A stretch of 56,959 nucleotides of DNA from Pseudomonadota bacterium (GCA_963205195.1 CAUJHR010000018.1:1-56959); one strand, 5' to 3'; positions 10,603-21,921 are shown, counted from the first letter of the stretch. Numbers and translations: made by a program. The notes: generated from the sequence alone by a model not told the origin.

Positions 10603-11481
10603 TTAATTTTTGTGCTGGAAAATAATACAACGGGCGATACCACTTAAATCATTGCGAACCCCAACTGATTCCAGCCCGTTCTCTTCAGCAAGAGCTGTAA
10701 GTTCTTTTTGCTGGCCTATACCTAGCTCAAAAGCGACAAAACCATTTTTTGCCATTATTTTCGGTAGTTTCTTCATAATTTTTCGGTAGCAGGAGAAACC
10801 ATCTTCACCACCATCCAGAGCTAGTTTAGGCTCAAACTGTGAAACTTCCGGGTCGAGGGTTGGGATGGTTTGTGTAGGTATATAGGGCGGGTTTGATAGT
10901 ATAATATCGAATTCTCCATCAACCTTTTCGCACCAATCACCACACATGAATTGCGTGCGCCCTGCAAGGCCAAGAGCCATAGAATTTTCCTTAGCAACCT
11001 GCAAAGCATTTTCGCAATAATCAACCCCAACACCTTTAGCTGATGGCAATTCAGATAGTATTGAGAGAAGCAGGCAGCCTGTACCAGTACCCAAATCCAG
11101 AATTTTAAAAACATCCGCACGGCTATTTACGCGTTCTAAAACATATTCGATCAACGCCTCGCTATCTGGCCTTGGATCAAGCGTATATTCGTTTACAAGA
11201 AAATTCATGCCCCAAAATTCGCGCCTACCTATAAGTTGGGCAACCGGCTGCCTTTGTGATCTTTTTTCTACCAGAATTCCAAGCCTGGCATATTGTTCAG
11301 CGCTCATGGGTTGGTCGAGCGCAAAAAGCAATTGTTCGCGGCTAACCCCAAGCACATATTCAAGCAATATACGGCCATCTAATGAAGCAGATTCTATCTT
11401 TTCCTGTTGCAGCCTTAAAACTGCCCAGCGCAGAGCTTCCTTGGCTAGTATGCTATTGGCTTTATTTGCATGCATTCCCAT
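10603..11481 (-). CDS. prmC: Release factor glutamine methyltransferase PrmC
   Basis: About 292 residues. It methylates the Gln of the GGQ motif of release factors. The SAM-binding region is ILDLGTGTGCLLLSI and the catalytic NPPY motif appears in ILSNPPYIPT. ATG at 11481 is preferred over an upstream TTG because AAGGAG lies 7 nt before it. Its substrate gene prfA is immediately upstream with an 11-bp gap, a widely conserved pair. Confidence 0.95.
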   Translation of the reverse strand: MGMHANKANSILAKEALRWAVLRLQQEKIESASLDGRILLEYVLGVSREQLLFALDQPMSAEQYARLGILVEKRSQRQPVAQLIGRREFWGMNFLVNEYTLDPRPDSEALIEYVLERVNSRADVFKILDLGTGTGCLLLSILSELPSAKGVGVDYCENALQVAKENSMALGLAGRTQFMCGDWCEKVDGEFDIILSNPPYIPTQTIPTLDPEVSQFEPKLALDGGEDGFSCYRKIMKKLPKIMAKNGFVAFELGIGQQKELTALAEENGLESVGVRNDLSGIARCIIFQHKN

Positions 11482-11492
11482 CAAATCGCTCC

Positions 11493-12563
11493 TTAGTTTA
11501 ACTCGGATAATTGCCGTGCCTGATCATCGGCGATCAGCGCTTCAATAAATTCATTCAGTTCACCATTCATTACCTGGTCTATATTATAAGCAGTCAGGTT
11601 AATGCGGTGGTCAGAAACCCGCCCCTGGGGAAAATTATAGGTCCGTATACGCTCGCTCCTGTCACCCGATCCTACCTGCTCCTTGCGGGAATTGGCCCGT
11701 GCTGTTGCCAATTTCTCACGCTCAGCTTCATATAGCCTTGCCCTTAGCACCTTCATAGCCTTGATTTTATTCTTAATCTGCGATTTTTCGTCTTGCTGCT
11801 GCACCGTAACACCAGTTGGAATATGAACTATGCGTACTGCAGAATCGGTAGTATTTACTGACTGCCCGCCTGGTCCACTTGAACGAAAAACGTCAATACG
11901 AAGATCCTTATCTTCAATTTTAATATCCACTTCCTCAGCTTCCGGAAGAACAGCAACCGTTGCCGCCGAGGTATGGATACGCCCTTGCGTTTCCGTTGCC
12001 GGAACCCGCTGGACACGGTGAACCCCAGACTCAAACTTCATGCGCGCGAAAACACTCTTACCACTAATCTCCGCTTGAGCTTCCTTATAGCCACCGGTTC
12101 CGCCATCAGAAAGCGAAATGATCTCGAATTTCCAACCCTGCTTCTGGGCATAGCGCTGGTACATATTGAATAAATCCGCAGCAAATAACGCGGCCTCATC
12201 CCCGCCAGTGCCGGCACGCACTTCTAAAATAGCATTCTTTTCGTCGGCAACGTCCTTGGGAATCAGCGATAACTGCACCTTCCGCGTTAATTCAGGAAGT
12301 TTCTGGTTAATTTCATAAGATTCTTCCTCCGCCATTTTTTTCATTTCTGGGTCACAGGCCGGGTCTTTTACCATTTGTTCAAGGTCATAGAGTGATTTTT
12401 TGGCCTGCATATATTCACGTATAACTTCAACAATAGGGGTTAATTCGGCGTATTCCTTTGATATTTTGGAGAATTCACTGCCTGATGCCTCACCCCGCGC
12501 CAAAGTATCACCTAACTCGTCATGCTTGCGAGCCAACATTTCTAATTTATCTTCAAAACTCAT
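11493..12563 (-). CDS. prfA: Peptide chain release factor 1
   Basis: 356 residues starting at MSFEDKLE; a TTG-initiated extension of nine codons is possible but overlaps nothing useful and lacks a ribosome-binding site. RF1 reads UAA and UAG. The tripeptide P-A-T (in RVPATETQG) is the RF1 stop-codon reader, which separates it from RF2, and GPGGQSVN carries the GGQ motif that triggers hydrolysis and is the PrmC target. It lies between hisS and prmC in a tight same-strand cluster. Confidence 0.97.
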   Translation of the reverse strand: MSFEDKLEMLARKHDELGDTLARGEASGSEFSKISKEYAELTPIVEVIREYMQAKKSLYDLEQMVKDPACDPEMKKMAEEESYEINQKLPELTRKVQLSLIPKDVADEKNAILEVRAGTGGDEAALFAADLFNMYQRYAQKQGWKFEIISLSDGGTGGYKEAQAEISGKSVFARMKFESGVHRVQRVPATETQGRIHTSAATVAVLPEAEEVDIKIEDKDLRIDVFRSSGPGGQSVNTTDSAVRIVHIPTGVTVQQQDEKSQIKNKIKAMKVLRARLYEAEREKLATARANSRKEQVGSGDRSERIRTYNFPQGRVSDHRINLTAYNIDQVMNGELNEFIEALIADDQARQLSELN

Positions 12564-12579
12564 TTTCTTGTTATCCAGT

Positions 12580-13914
12580 CTAAATTCCAAATATTTTTTT
12601 TACATTATCATTTTCCAGAAGCTTATCGCGATCTATTGAAGACTGCGTTCCTGATGCCATATCCTTGAGTAAAAACTTCCCGCTATTCACTTCATCATCA
12701 CCGATTATAATAGCATGGGTAAAACCAGACTTTGATGCGCGCTCAAGCCTTTTTGACAATTTGCCCTGCCATATAACCTCTGCACTGAATTCCCGTTTGG
12801 TTTTAAGCTCGTCCTTAATGCTTTTAAGCCGCACCCGCAGCAAGGTGGCTAGAGCTGCTATATAATTGGTCGCAGCTAATTTCATATCATCTTCAAATAG
12901 AGGAAAAACCCCGATTTTCAAGTCTTTTATTGATATATCTTTATTTGGCATTAAAAGCAAAAGCCTCTCAACCCCAGCCGCAAAACCTATGGCAGGCGTA
13001 GATTTACCACCCATCTGCTCAATAAGCCCATCATAACGCCCGCCTGCCAGCACGGTATTTTGCGCGCCTAATTCACCAGTGTTGGCCACAAATTCAAAGA
13101 CAGTGTCTGTATAATAATCAAGCCCGCGAACTAAAGCCGGGTCTATTTTTATTTCCTGGAATAACAATGCCCCATCGGATTGTAAAACACTACAGATTTT
13201 ATTGAAGCGCGCTTTTGCCGATGCACTCAAATAATCGGTCATTACCGGAGCATTTATAAGTATTTCCCTGTCGCCCTTATCCTTGGAATCCAATATCCTT
13301 AATGGGTTTTCGTTTAAACGCCGCTTACTATCTTCCGATAGTTTATCTGCAAATGGCGCAAGGTAAGAAACCAGAGCTGCACGATATTTTTCACGACTTT
13401 CCTTATCTCCAAGTGTATTGATATGCAGTGTGCATCCTTTGCCGCCGGAAAGATAGTAAAGCAAATGCCCGGCAAGGGTTATTATTTCCACATCGGCCTG
13501 CCAGCTATCATCACCCAGCCATTCATAATTCACCTGATGGAATTGCCTCTGACGGCCTTTTTGCGGGCGTTCATAGCGAAACAACGGCCCGGTTGAAAAT
13601 AATTTAAGCGGCAGATGTTGCTGCATTCCATTGGAAATAAACGCCCGCGCCATACCAGCCGTGAATTCCGGACGCAGGGTTACGCTTTCCCCACCACGAG
13701 TTTCGAAGGTGAACATTTCCTTGCTTACTACATCGGAAGTTTCTCCCATAGAGCGCGAGAATACTTCAGTTGCCTCAAAAATAGGCGTTGCCATTTCACG
13801 GAAACCATAAAGTGCTCCTAGTTCACGTGCTATGTTTATAATGGCGCTGAATTTTTCAAATTCATCTGGTAAAACATCGTGCGTGCCACGCACTGGCTGT
13901 AGTTTATTGCTCAT
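12580..13914 (-). CDS. hisS: Histidyl-tRNA synthetase
   Basis: A 444-residue class II synthetase. [11 protein letters not shown] opens the catalytic core, [10 protein letters not shown] is motif 2, and [13 protein letters not shown] with AGGRYDGL are the histidine-specific motifs. A C-terminal anticodon-binding domain is present. Its ATG overlaps the stop codon of the preceding membrane-protein gene (ATGA), indicating translational coupling. The rodZ-ispG-hisS order is shared even with gammaproteobacteria. Confidence 0.96.
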   Translation of the reverse strand: MSNKLQPVRGTHDVLPDEFEKFSAIINIARELGALYGFREMATPIFEATEVFSRSMGETSDVVSKEMFTFETRGGESVTLRPEFTAGMARAFISNGMQQHLPLKLFSTGPLFRYERPQKGRQRQFHQVNYEWLGDDSWQADVEIITLAGHLLYYLSGGKGCTLHINTLGDKESREKYRAALVSYLAPFADKLSEDSKRRLNENPLRILDSKDKGDREILINAPVMTDYLSASAKARFNKICSVLQSDGALLFQEIKIDPALVRGLDYYTDTVFEFVANTGELGAQNTVLAGGRYDGLIEQMGGKSTPAIGFAAGVERLLLLMPNKDISIKDLKIGVFPLFEDDMKLAATNYIAALATLLRVRLKSIKDELKTKREFSAEVIWQGKLSKRLERASKSGFTHAIIIGDDEVNSGKFLLKDMASGTQSSIDRDKLLENDNVKKIFGI

Positions 13915-15533
13915 TTTTTTATCCGTGAATATAAGGCATAACGGTCAGCCTTCATTGGTTTTTCATCTTTTGCCAGGTCTTTATTATCAGGCGTTTCGCC
14001 CTCTATTTCCGCTACCTTTTCATAATTCTGCCATAAAATAGCAAAACGCAGGTCATGGGAAAGCATTTTAATAATGTCACGATTTTCTGGCTCAATATCA
14101 TAACCAGCTATTTTTTCCATATTCACATTTTCATCCACCCATACCAATTCAGGCGCATTAGGGCCAGAAAAGTCATGTACCAGCGTGTCATAAAAGAACT
14201 GCCGTGCTTTTGCAACATCATGGGTTACTTTTTCTTCCTGTTCACGGATTATTATTCCTGAAAGCGGCCATAAATGATGGAAACTCCCACGGAATACACC
14301 TTTAGACAGTGCAATCGCCGGAAAAGCTGACTGGAGGTTGTAAGTAAGGGAATATACATTTTTTCCTTCGGCGCGTTTATTTATCTCAGAAACAAGCTGC
14401 GTATGGATTACCGAAGGATTTTCAAGCATGTAATACCAGAATTTACTATCCAGATAGATAGTAGCAATAAATGTTACTACTGAAATGCAAAGCGCACTGA
14501 AACGCGCTCGCCCTATAAGCAGATCCAGTTCTTTCCATAATTCGCATAAATAAGAAAGCACGATTGCAATTAATAAACCGGCCATAAATACCATAGGATA
14601 GAGATGATTAAGCCAGTCCTTGCGCTGTATGGCAATAATGCCAGCACAGGCAAGCATCCAGATTATTATGCGTCCTGTAATTTTCCTGAAATTATTATGA
14701 GGATTTGCCAACCATACCAATATAAGCGGTATCACCACCACAACAGCTATTATCTTGCCGATGTCATACCATGATGCTTCATAAGCAAAATAAGTGGCAA
14801 TTACTGCAGGAAGGACAGTGTTTATATATTCAGGTGTAAAATTATAGATAGCCGCAAAATATGTTATCTGGAAAATTCCGATAATCCAATTACCCATAGA
14901 GAACAGCGACATCAACCGGCGCTGCTGGATAGCTTTATGTAATTCATTCGCAATCCAGACGATAAGGAAAAAAGGCTTTATAGCAAAACCTATTGCCGCC
15001 ATTGCAATTATTAAATAACCGGACAGAGATCTGCCTAATTCCCACTCCTCATCCAATGATTTAAGAAGATAAGGCAACACCAGGGAAATAAATAATAATT
15101 CGCGCTGCCCATACATGGCTGGTGAAAGCAAGAAAAACCCAAAGGCTATATAAAGTAGGATTATATAAAAAGCAGGTTTAATGCTAAGCAGTTCATTGCG
15201 GCGTAAAATACCAATGCATAAAGCAATGCTTGCAAGATTTAGGGCTGTTACCATAAGTGGAAATACGGTGAACGCTGAAACGCCCAACAGCTTACCCAAC
15301 CATACCGGCAGCAAGCTTATCCATAATATCAGCGGCGGATTGGTCTCCATTATATTAACATATAATTTCTCACCCAAAGCCATGCGTTGGGCGGCATAAA
15401 TAAGCCAACTGCTATCAGGATTTGGTATCATATCAGGTCTTGGGAAGAACCACACTTCCCTAATAACAGCCATAACTGCCATTAGCGCTATAGCAATTAT
15501 AATCGCTGTAAAATCACTTATTTTACGCGGCAT
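13911..15533 (-). CDS. Polytopic membrane protein, GT-C glycosyltransferase-like
   Basis: 540 residues with about ten to twelve membrane segments. The first loop after the first helix contains [20 protein letters not shown] followed by TNPPL. This fits the GT-C fold (PMT/ArnT-type, lipid-linked sugar donors), in which an acidic residue in loop 1 is catalytic. A soluble periplasmic C-terminal region of about 150 residues follows. AGGAGG precedes the ATG. It overlaps ispG by 11 bp and hisS by 4 bp, so it is inserted seamlessly into a conserved cluster where it is not usual. Acceptor and donor are unknown. Confidence 0.65.
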   Translation of the reverse strand: MPRKISDFTAIIIAIALMAVMAVIREVWFFPRPDMIPNPDSSWLIYAAQRMALGEKLYVNIMETNPPLILWISLLPVWLGKLLGVSAFTVFPLMVTALNLASIALCIGILRRNELLSIKPAFYIILLYIAFGFFLLSPAMYGQRELLFISLVLPYLLKSLDEEWELGRSLSGYLIIAMAAIGFAIKPFFLIVWIANELHKAIQQRRLMSLFSMGNWIIGIFQITYFAAIYNFTPEYINTVLPAVIATYFAYEASWYDIGKIIAVVVVIPLILVWLANPHNNFRKITGRIIIWMLACAGIIAIQRKDWLNHLYPMVFMAGLLIAIVLSYLCELWKELDLLIGRARFSALCISVVTFIATIYLDSKFWYYMLENPSVIHTQLVSEINKRAEGKNVYSLTYNLQSAFPAIALSKGVFRGSFHHLWPLSGIIIREQEEKVTHDVAKARQFFYDTLVHDFSGPNAPELVWVDENVNMEKIAGYDIEPENRDIIKMLSHDLRFAILWQNYEKVAEIEGETPDNKDLAKDEKPMKADRYALYSRIKK

Positions 15534-16737
15534 AGTTCCTCCTTACATAATCTTCGACTATTGCCTGGAATTCCTCTGCTATTCTCTCACCGCGCAAGGT
15601 TTGCGCTTTTTTGCCATCTATAAATACAGGTGCCGCCGGTTGTTCGCCAGTTCCAGGAAGACTGATGCCAATATTGGCATGCTTACTTTCGCCGGGACCA
15701 TTAACAATGCAGCCCATTACCGCAACATTCATGTTTTCAACACCATGGTATATATTTTTCCAAAGCGGCATCTGGATACGCAAATAATTCTGTATCTTAT
15801 CGGCCAACTCCTGAAAAACTGTGCTGGTAGTACGGCCACAACCGGGGCAGGCAGTTACCTGTGGGGTAAAAGCTCGCAGCCCCATACTCTGCAAAATTTC
15901 CTGCGCCACTCGAACTTCCTGCGTCCTGTCGCCACCGGGTTCCGGGGTTAGCGAAATTCGTATAGTATCGCCAATGCCTTCTTGCAATAAAACCGAAAGT
16001 GCGGCGGTGGAAGCAACTATACCTTTGCTACCCATTCCAGCCTCGGTAAGCCCTAAATGCAGTGGGTATCTGCAGCGGGCAGCAAGATCGCGGTAGACCA
16101 AAATCAAATCCTGCACCCGACTCACCTTGCATGAAAGCAATATCCTGTTTGCAGGCAGGCCAATGGATTCTGCCATTTTCGCACTATCCAGCGCCGAGCG
16201 CACCAACGCTTCGCGGGAAATTGCCGCTGAATCTTTAGGGCTTCCACTTTTTGCATTTTCATCCATAACCGCTGCCAGCACCTGAGAATCAAGGCTTCCC
16301 CAATTCACACCAATACGAACCGGCTTATCATATTTTAGTGCTGCCTCGACCATTTGTGAGAACTGCGCGTCATGCTTATCCGCAAAACCTACATTTCCTG
16401 GATTTATACGGTATTTTCCTAAGGCTTTTGCCATATCAGGGAATTCACGCAGAAGGGTATGGCCGTTATAATGAAAATCACCAACCAGGGGGGTATTTAT
16501 CCCAATATTGTCCAATTTCTCACGGATATGCGGGACGCCCCTTGCAGCATCTTCATTATTTACCGTGATACGCACCACTTCTGAGCCAGCCTGCGCCAAC
16601 GCACTAACCTGCGCGACAGTTGCCTCTATATCTGCAGTATCAGTATTAGTCATTGATTGCACCATGACAGGCGCATTGCCGCCAACCGGCACATGACCTA
16701 CAAAAGCCTGATATGATGTTCTGCGTATGGGAAGCAC
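15523..16737 (-). CDS. ispG: 4-hydroxy-3-methylbut-2-enyl diphosphate synthase (MEP pathway)
   Basis: A 404-residue [4Fe-4S] enzyme converting MEcPP to HMBPP in isoprenoid synthesis. Iron-sulfur cysteines are visible in [10 protein letters not shown] and [10 protein letters not shown]. The start is GTG at 16737 with AGGACGTT before it; the residues after it (LPIRRT) match the family start. It sits downstream of the RodZ-like gene, as in many proteobacteria. Confidence 0.97.
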   Translation of the reverse strand: MLPIRRTSYQAFVGHVPVGGNAPVMVQSMTNTDTADIEATVAQVSALAQAGSEVVRITVNNEDAARGVPHIREKLDNIGINTPLVGDFHYNGHTLLREFPDMAKALGKYRINPGNVGFADKHDAQFSQMVEAALKYDKPVRIGVNWGSLDSQVLAAVMDENAKSGSPKDSAAISREALVRSALDSAKMAESIGLPANRILLSCKVSRVQDLILVYRDLAARCRYPLHLGLTEAGMGSKGIVASTAALSVLLQEGIGDTIRISLTPEPGGDRTQEVRVAQEILQSMGLRAFTPQVTACPGCGRTTSTVFQELADKIQNYLRIQMPLWKNIYHGVENMNVAVMGCIVNGPGESKHANIGISLPGTGEQPAAPVFIDGKKAQTLRGERIAEEFQAIVEDYVRRNYAA

Positions 16738-16788
16738 AACGTCCTTTATTACCTGGCCTTACAATTTATGGCCTTATATTTGTTGCTG

Positions 16789-17394
16789 TTATTTCACCAA
16801 TCCCATAATGGAAAGATCCATAATGGAATGTTTATGGTGGCGCAGGGATAATGGTGAATTCTCCACCAGCTTATAAACATCTGCACGATAACAAGCTGGA
16901 TATACCCTATGCGAAGGCCTAGCGCAAGCAAGATTAAACGTATAATTAGAAACGGGAAATTCAACAATTCCACTTTTGTAATAAGGCAGCGGATCAACGA
17001 TAGGCGGTGCTGAGGACTGCCTGAACAATAAAAACCATGCAAAATATATCATGGCCACCAGCACAATACCCGCCCAAACCACTGAATCTGTTGGTTTTTT
17101 TTCCTTCCCAAACACCTGGGGGAAGAATAAGCCTTTTTCAGGTATATCGCTTTCTACTATGTCAAAGCGCCTTATAATCTCGTCTTTGTCCAGATGCAGG
17201 AAAATTGCATATGACTGTAAATAACCGCGTATGTATGCGGCGCCGGGCAATTCTTCAAGTTTACCGCTTTCCAGGGCTTGCAGGTAATGGGCGCGTATAT
17301 GAAGTGCAACAGAAGCTTGCTGGAGGCTTATGTACAACTCCTGGCGGGCATTTTGCAGCACTTTACCAATTTCATTATGATATAATGAGGTCAT
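16789..17394 (-). CDS. rodZ: RodZ-like HTH membrane protein (short form)
   Basis: About 201 residues from ATG at 17394, which has GGA just upstream; a TTG at 17403 is the alternative. The N-terminal 70 residues form a RodZ/HTH_25-type helix-turn-helix (IGKVLQNARQ, LPGAAYIRGYLQSYA). One transmembrane helix lies near residues 107-127, and only about 70 periplasmic residues follow. The usual DUF4115 domain of RodZ is not evident and the length is well below the 337 of E. coli. RodZ links MreB to the elongasome. The call rests on the HTH-TM architecture plus position before ispG-hisS. Confidence 0.72.
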   Translation of the reverse strand: MTSLYHNEIGKVLQNARQELYISLQQASVALHIRAHYLQALESGKLEELPGAAYIRGYLQSYAIFLHLDKDEIIRRFDIVESDIPEKGLFFPQVFGKEKKPTDSVVWAGIVLVAMIYFAWFLLFRQSSAPPIVDPLPYYKSGIVEFPVSNYTFNLACARPSHRVYPACYRADVYKLVENSPLSLRHHKHSIMDLSIMGLVK

Positions 17395-17584
17395 CCATTC
17401 CAACTACATCTAAAGCCTCGCAAATGGAATAGTAAAATAGCCGAAAATTATATGAAAACGGCAAAATTCATATTTTTAGTATATTTACCTTATTTATATA
17501 AAGTATTATTGTTATCATATGCATTTACAGGAATTAAGTTTAATTACAAAAAAAGATAACTTGTATATAAATTGGAGATAAAAA

Positions 17585-17911
17585 ATGGAAACAATAACTT
17601 ATCGTTTTCCAGATGAAATCAAAGCTCGCGAGGCAGCAAGGATAATATACAGAAGCATATGTGACGGCAATGACTCAAGATATAGCGCCGCGACAGCAAC
17701 TTCACAACAATTCACGCACCAAAGATATGCGGTATCCGATGGGCAGGATCAGGAAGTAATGTTTTATATAGTTAACGCAAAAGGTAACAACCCATACATT
17801 GTATTTAATTTTCTTGTATCAGGTCATAAAAACATCCTGCATCCTATAATTGCAAAGGCTGTGGAAGCGCAAGAAGGGGTTGAGCAGAAACCTCAGGTGT
17901 GGACATCCTGA
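17585..17911 (+). CDS. Hypothetical 108-aa protein
   Basis: Not recognised. A hydrophilic, probably cytosolic protein without signal peptide or membrane segment. The N-terminus (YRFPDEIKAREAARIIY) looks like a helix after a beta strand. TTGGAGATAAAAA before the ATG is a good ribosome-binding site, which supports a real gene. It is a lone plus-strand gene between the RodZ-like gene and ptsP, whose end it faces with a gap of 6 bp. Confidence 0.65.
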   Translation: METITYRFPDEIKAREAARIIYRSICDGNDSRYSAATATSQQFTHQRYAVSDGQDQEVMFYIVNAKGNNPYIVFNFLVSGHKNILHPIIAKAVEAQEGVEQKPQVWTS

Positions 17912-17917
17912 TAATAT

Positions 17918-20191
17918 CTAAATTATAATTCCGTGATCGCGCACATAATTAGCAAGCCACCCACGACTGCTAGTATCAGGAATTGTTGTAATATAATCAA
18001 GATAGCTGCTTAATTCGCTTATATCTACGCTGCGTATCATGGCTTTTAGCGGTCCAATAGCGGCAGCGGAAACTGAAATGTTCCGTACGCCCACCCCAAT
18101 AAGTGCTAGGGCATCCAAGGGTTTGCGTGCCATTTCACCGCAGAAGCTTACCTCAACATTATATTCCTTTGCCTTAGCCACAACCTGCCGCACGACATTG
18201 AGCATAACCGGCGAAAGAGTGTCATAACTTCCTGCCATATGTGCCGCACCCCGATCACAGGCAAACAAAAACTGCATAAGGTCATTACTGCCGATAGAAA
18301 CAAAGTCAAGGCGTGGCATAAGGGAGTCAAGCTGCCATAATATCGACGGAACTTCTATCATAACGCCAACCTTGACACTGGTTGGAAGTTTCTTACCAGC
18401 CATTTCAAAATTACTAAGCTCCTTCATGAGAAGGGATTTTGCCGCATCAAATTCTGAAACCTGCGCTATAAACGGAAACATTACATATAATGGCTTTCCA
18501 GCAGAAGCAGTTATAAGTGCCTTTAATTGGGTGCGAAGTATACCAGGCATATCAAGCCCTATGCGAGTTGCCCGCCAACCCATTGCCGGATTTTCTTCAT
18601 CACCGGCATTTAAATAAGGAACTTTTTTATCACCTCCTATATCAAAGCTTCTAAATATAATCCTCTTATCCGGCAATTGATTATACATACCCGCATATAA
18701 TTGCGACTGCATCTCTGCATCTGGGAAATCTGAGGAGGTCATATAAGGAAGTTCTGTCCTATACAACCCTATACCATCAACTCCTTCTTGCAGCACACTT
18801 GCAGTATTTACAAACAGGCCTGCATTCACATTAAGTGATATTCGTACACCATCTTTTGAAATTGCTGGCAGTGAGCGCAGGACTTCATATTCTGCCTCGC
18901 GCTTCGTATATAACGCGATATGTTTATCCATCGCCGATTCAATATCCTCGCTGGGACGTATATAAATATTGCCACCGTCAGCATCTAAAATCAAAACATC
19001 GCCATCTTGAATAACCGCTGTGGCATTTTGCACCTTAGCAAGGGTTGGTATATCCATGGCACGGGCAATTACTGCAGTGTGTGAGCTTGCCGAACCTTCC
19101 TCAGCTATAAGACCTTTAATGCAGCTATGGTCATAACTTAAAAGTTCTGCAGGGCCTATGTTTCGAGCCACTAATATAAACTCTTTAGGCAAATCACTGT
19201 AATCTGGCTGCAAAGGCTTGCCTAATATTATTCCAAGCAAATGATTTGATAGATCTTCCAGATCGTGAATGCGTTCTTTAATATACGGGCTTGAAAGCTG
19301 GCTCATTTTCGCCTGCAATTCTTCCTGAACCTTTTTCACTGCAGCTTCCGCAGTAAGCCCGGATGATATGGCTTCGTTGACACGGGTGATCCAACCACGG
19401 TCCTGCGTAAATAGAAGATAGGTTTCAATTATTTCCCGCTTGGCATCATCACCTGAAAGATTAGCGGCTTGCAGGTAATTATCAAATGATTCCCGTAATT
19501 CCTTTATGGCATCATCGAATTTTTCTTTTTCAAAAATAATGTCTGTAGCCACGTAATTACTAATAACCAGTTGCGGCTTGTGTAACACAGCAACTGCCTT
19601 GGCAATTCCGCCGCATAATTGTGTGCCGCTTAATTGCTGAACTAATACTCCGCCTGCTGTGGACTGTATTTCTTTTAAATTTACAAGATCACCTGAAATT
19701 GCAAGTTCAGAAAGCACCATCGCCACTGTCTGCAGAACTTCAACCTGGTCTTGAGTATATTCGCGAACTTCCTTACCCTGTACTACCAGCACTCCAATAA
19801 CTTTACCGCCTTGGAATACAGGAACTGCGACAAATGAATGGTATATTTCCTCGCCAGTTTCTGGCCGATATTCAAAATTTGGATGTTCCTGGGCATTAGC
19901 AAGGTTAAGCGGCTCAGCCGCAGCAGCTACTGCACCCACAAGACCTTGACCAATATTAAGCCTGGTTAAATGAACAGAGGTTTTTTTAAGGCCTTCGCTG
20001 GCAAATAATTCCATTATGTCGCCAGCCCGCAGGAGGTAAACCGAGCATACTTCCGAAGCAAAACCCTCTGCGATTATTTTTACTACCCTGTCAAGCCGGA
20101 CCTGAGCACTGGCATCCTGTGCCATTACATCGCGTATTTGGCGTAACAGGGACAATGGGGTTAGTGGTAGTTTTGTAACCTTGCTGCTCAT
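17918..20191 (-). CDS. ptsP: PEP-protein phosphotransferase PtsP (EI-Ntr)
   Basis: A 757-residue first enzyme of the nitrogen phosphotransferase system, which passes phosphate from PEP to NPr. An N-terminal GAF domain (about residues 20-160) senses small molecules, glutamine and 2-oxoglutarate in known cases. The phosphohistidine domain has the site in ASSHTAVIAR. The PEP-binding barrel shows FRSFDIGGDKK, GWRATRIGLD, SIGSNDLMQ and CGEMARKP. It lacks sugar-PTS features. The partners ptsO/ptsN are not in the window. Confidence 0.95.
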   Translation of the reverse strand: MSSKVTKLPLTPLSLLRQIRDVMAQDASAQVRLDRVVKIIAEGFASEVCSVYLLRAGDIMELFASEGLKKTSVHLTRLNIGQGLVGAVAAAAEPLNLANAQEHPNFEYRPETGEEIYHSFVAVPVFQGGKVIGVLVVQGKEVREYTQDQVEVLQTVAMVLSELAISGDLVNLKEIQSTAGGVLVQQLSGTQLCGGIAKAVAVLHKPQLVISNYVATDIIFEKEKFDDAIKELRESFDNYLQAANLSGDDAKREIIETYLLFTQDRGWITRVNEAISSGLTAEAAVKKVQEELQAKMSQLSSPYIKERIHDLEDLSNHLLGIILGKPLQPDYSDLPKEFILVARNIGPAELLSYDHSCIKGLIAEEGSASSHTAVIARAMDIPTLAKVQNATAVIQDGDVLILDADGGNIYIRPSEDIESAMDKHIALYTKREAEYEVLRSLPAISKDGVRISLNVNAGLFVNTASVLQEGVDGIGLYRTELPYMTSSDFPDAEMQSQLYAGMYNQLPDKRIIFRSFDIGGDKKVPYLNAGDEENPAMGWRATRIGLDMPGILRTQLKALITASAGKPLYVMFPFIAQVSEFDAAKSLLMKELSNFEMAGKKLPTSVKVGVMIEVPSILWQLDSLMPRLDFVSIGSNDLMQFLFACDRGAAHMAGSYDTLSPVMLNVVRQVVAKAKEYNVEVSFCGEMARKPLDALALIGVGVRNISVSAAAIGPLKAMIRSVDISELSSYLDYITTIPDTSSRGWLANYVRDHGIII

Positions 20192-20264
20192 GAAAAATAT
20201 TGTATACGAAGAGCGAGCATAGTGAAAGTTTATTCAACGCTGCGTTGCAACAATTATGCAGCCA

Positions 20265-21305
20265 TCACGCTTGGTTACGAGCCACAAGACAAGACTCAGA
20301 CTGGGATACAAGCTCCTCTACGATATCTTTCATCGGCTCTATTTTAGAAACCATGCCCACGCTTTGTCCGGCCATTAGCGAACCATTCTCAATATCACCA
20401 TCTATTACCGCACGCCTTAGCGCTCCTGCCCAGAAATGCTCAATTTTAAGCTGGGCTTCCTTTTTATCAAGTTTTCCGTCACGGAACTGGCCAATAACTT
20501 CGTGCTGGCAACGGGTAAACGCATCCGTTGCATTATTTACCAAAGCCCGCACAGGTATTACCGCAAAATCCGGGTCCAGCTGCACTGATGGCATAGCGTC
20601 ACGCGCCTGTGCGCGAATAAATATTTCTTTAAATTTTGGGTGGGCTATGGATTCGGTAGCGCACACGAAACGTGTACCCAGCTGCACACCTGATGCACCC
20701 ATCTCCAGATAGCTTACAATAGCTTCACCGCGCCCTATTCCGCCAGCAACAAAAATTGGAACTTCACTTATATTGGGCAATATTTCCTGTGCAAGAACTG
20801 AGGTTGAAACCGGACCGATATGCCCACCTGCTTCCGCGCCCTCTATAACCAGCGCATCAACCCCGCTACGTACAAGCTTGCGGCCAATAATAGCCGAAGG
20901 TGCAAAACCAATTATCTTTATACCTGCCTCTTTCAGCGATTTAATAGAATCACCTGAAGGGATACCTCCGGCCAGCACCACATGCGAAACTTTCTGGCGC
21001 TTGCACACTTCGATAAGCTCAGAAAGCTGCGGGTGCATTATGATAAGATTCACACCAAACGGCTTTGCGGTAAGCTTCCGTGTTTCGATTATTTCCTGTT
21101 CTAGGAGCGCAGGCGGCATTGAACCGCAGGCTATCACTCCAAATGCACCCGCGTTGGAAAGGGCAGAAACAAGATTGCGTTCGGAAACCCACGACATAGC
21201 GCCGCCCATGATTGCATAATCAGTACCGAGGAATTCTGCGCCGCGCTTCCATAGGCTCTGGAGTTTAGAGTTAGGAGTATTTATTTGGACCATGTTTTCA
21301 TTCAT
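20265..21305 (-). CDS. NMO/FabK-like FMN-dependent oxidoreductase
   Basis: A 346-residue TIM-barrel flavoprotein of the nitronate monooxygenase/enoyl-ACP reductase II group. Visible hallmarks are MGGAMSWVS near the start, VLAGGIPS, the EGAEAGGHIGP loop with the histidine used in catalysis, and VAGGIGRGEAI...GVQLGTRF for the FMN phosphate. The group includes nitronate-detoxifying enzymes and FabK, and sequence alone does not separate them here. It lies 73 bp upstream of ptsP on the same strand. Confidence 0.8.
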   Translation of the reverse strand: MNENMVQINTPNSKLQSLWKRGAEFLGTDYAIMGGAMSWVSERNLVSALSNAGAFGVIACGSMPPALLEQEIIETRKLTAKPFGVNLIIMHPQLSELIEVCKRQKVSHVVLAGGIPSGDSIKSLKEAGIKIIGFAPSAIIGRKLVRSGVDALVIEGAEAGGHIGPVSTSVLAQEILPNISEVPIFVAGGIGRGEAIVSYLEMGASGVQLGTRFVCATESIAHPKFKEIFIRAQARDAMPSVQLDPDFAVIPVRALVNNATDAFTRCQHEVIGQFRDGKLDKKEAQLKIEHFWAGALRRAVIDGDIENGSLMAGQSVGMVSKIEPMKDIVEELVSQSESCLVARNQA

Positions 21306-21402
21306 CTATTATTTATAGTTATCAATCTAGAAAAATTAAATGTTTTTTACAAATATATTTTGTTATTATTAAAAATAATCTTCCCGCTAAGCAAATAATA
21401 AA

Positions 21403-21921
21403 ATGTCAGCAAAAAAAATAAAAGTCTTATTGCTATCTTCGGTTCCCTTCTTATCAATAGTAAACCCTGTTATTTTTGCTATTTTGATCCAATATTTACC
21501 ACGAGTGGCGGGACTTTCCTTTGTTATTCTTGGTAAAGGAATAATTATGGCACTGATTGTTCCTCCATTTTTATGGTGGGATAAAAAATGGAAAAAATTA
21601 AAAGAAATTGAGCAGGATATAGAAATAAAGGAATGTATTGAACGAGCTGATAATTTTTATGAATTACTATTCATAAGCATAGTTAGCATTGGCATAGCCC
21701 TCTCAGGAGCTTCCATTTTATTCATTCCTTTCATGGGCATTACATTCCTTATTATCGAGGGAATAATAGGGCTATTTGGTGGCGTACTAAGCCAATCTGC
21801 TAGAGGGTGGATTATTGTCGTATTACTCTCAATAACCGCGCTTGTAATATTTTATTTTGTTATGAAGTTTATGTTAAAAAGAAGGCAGCGTAAGAAAGAA
21901 TTAGCCAGCCCCCATACCTAA
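21403..21921 (+). CDS. Hypothetical membrane protein, four helices
   Basis: Not recognised. 172 residues with four predicted membrane helices at about 7-30, 40-58, 88-135 (one or two) and 139-158. A charged loop (KKWKKLKEIEQDIEIKE) follows helix 2, and the C-terminus is basic (MLKRRQRKKE). It is isolated on the plus strand between the NMO-like gene and lysC. Codon use looks AT-rich compared with the flanking genes, which could indicate a recent or weakly expressed gene. Confidence 0.6.
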   Translation: MSAKKIKVLLLSSVPFLSIVNPVIFAILIQYLPRVAGLSFVILGKGIIMALIVPPFLWWDKKWKKLKEIEQDIEIKECIERADNFYELLFISIVSIGIALSGASILFIPFMGITFLIIEGIIGLFGGVLSQSARGWIIVVLLSITALVIFYFVMKFMLKRRQRKKELASPHT

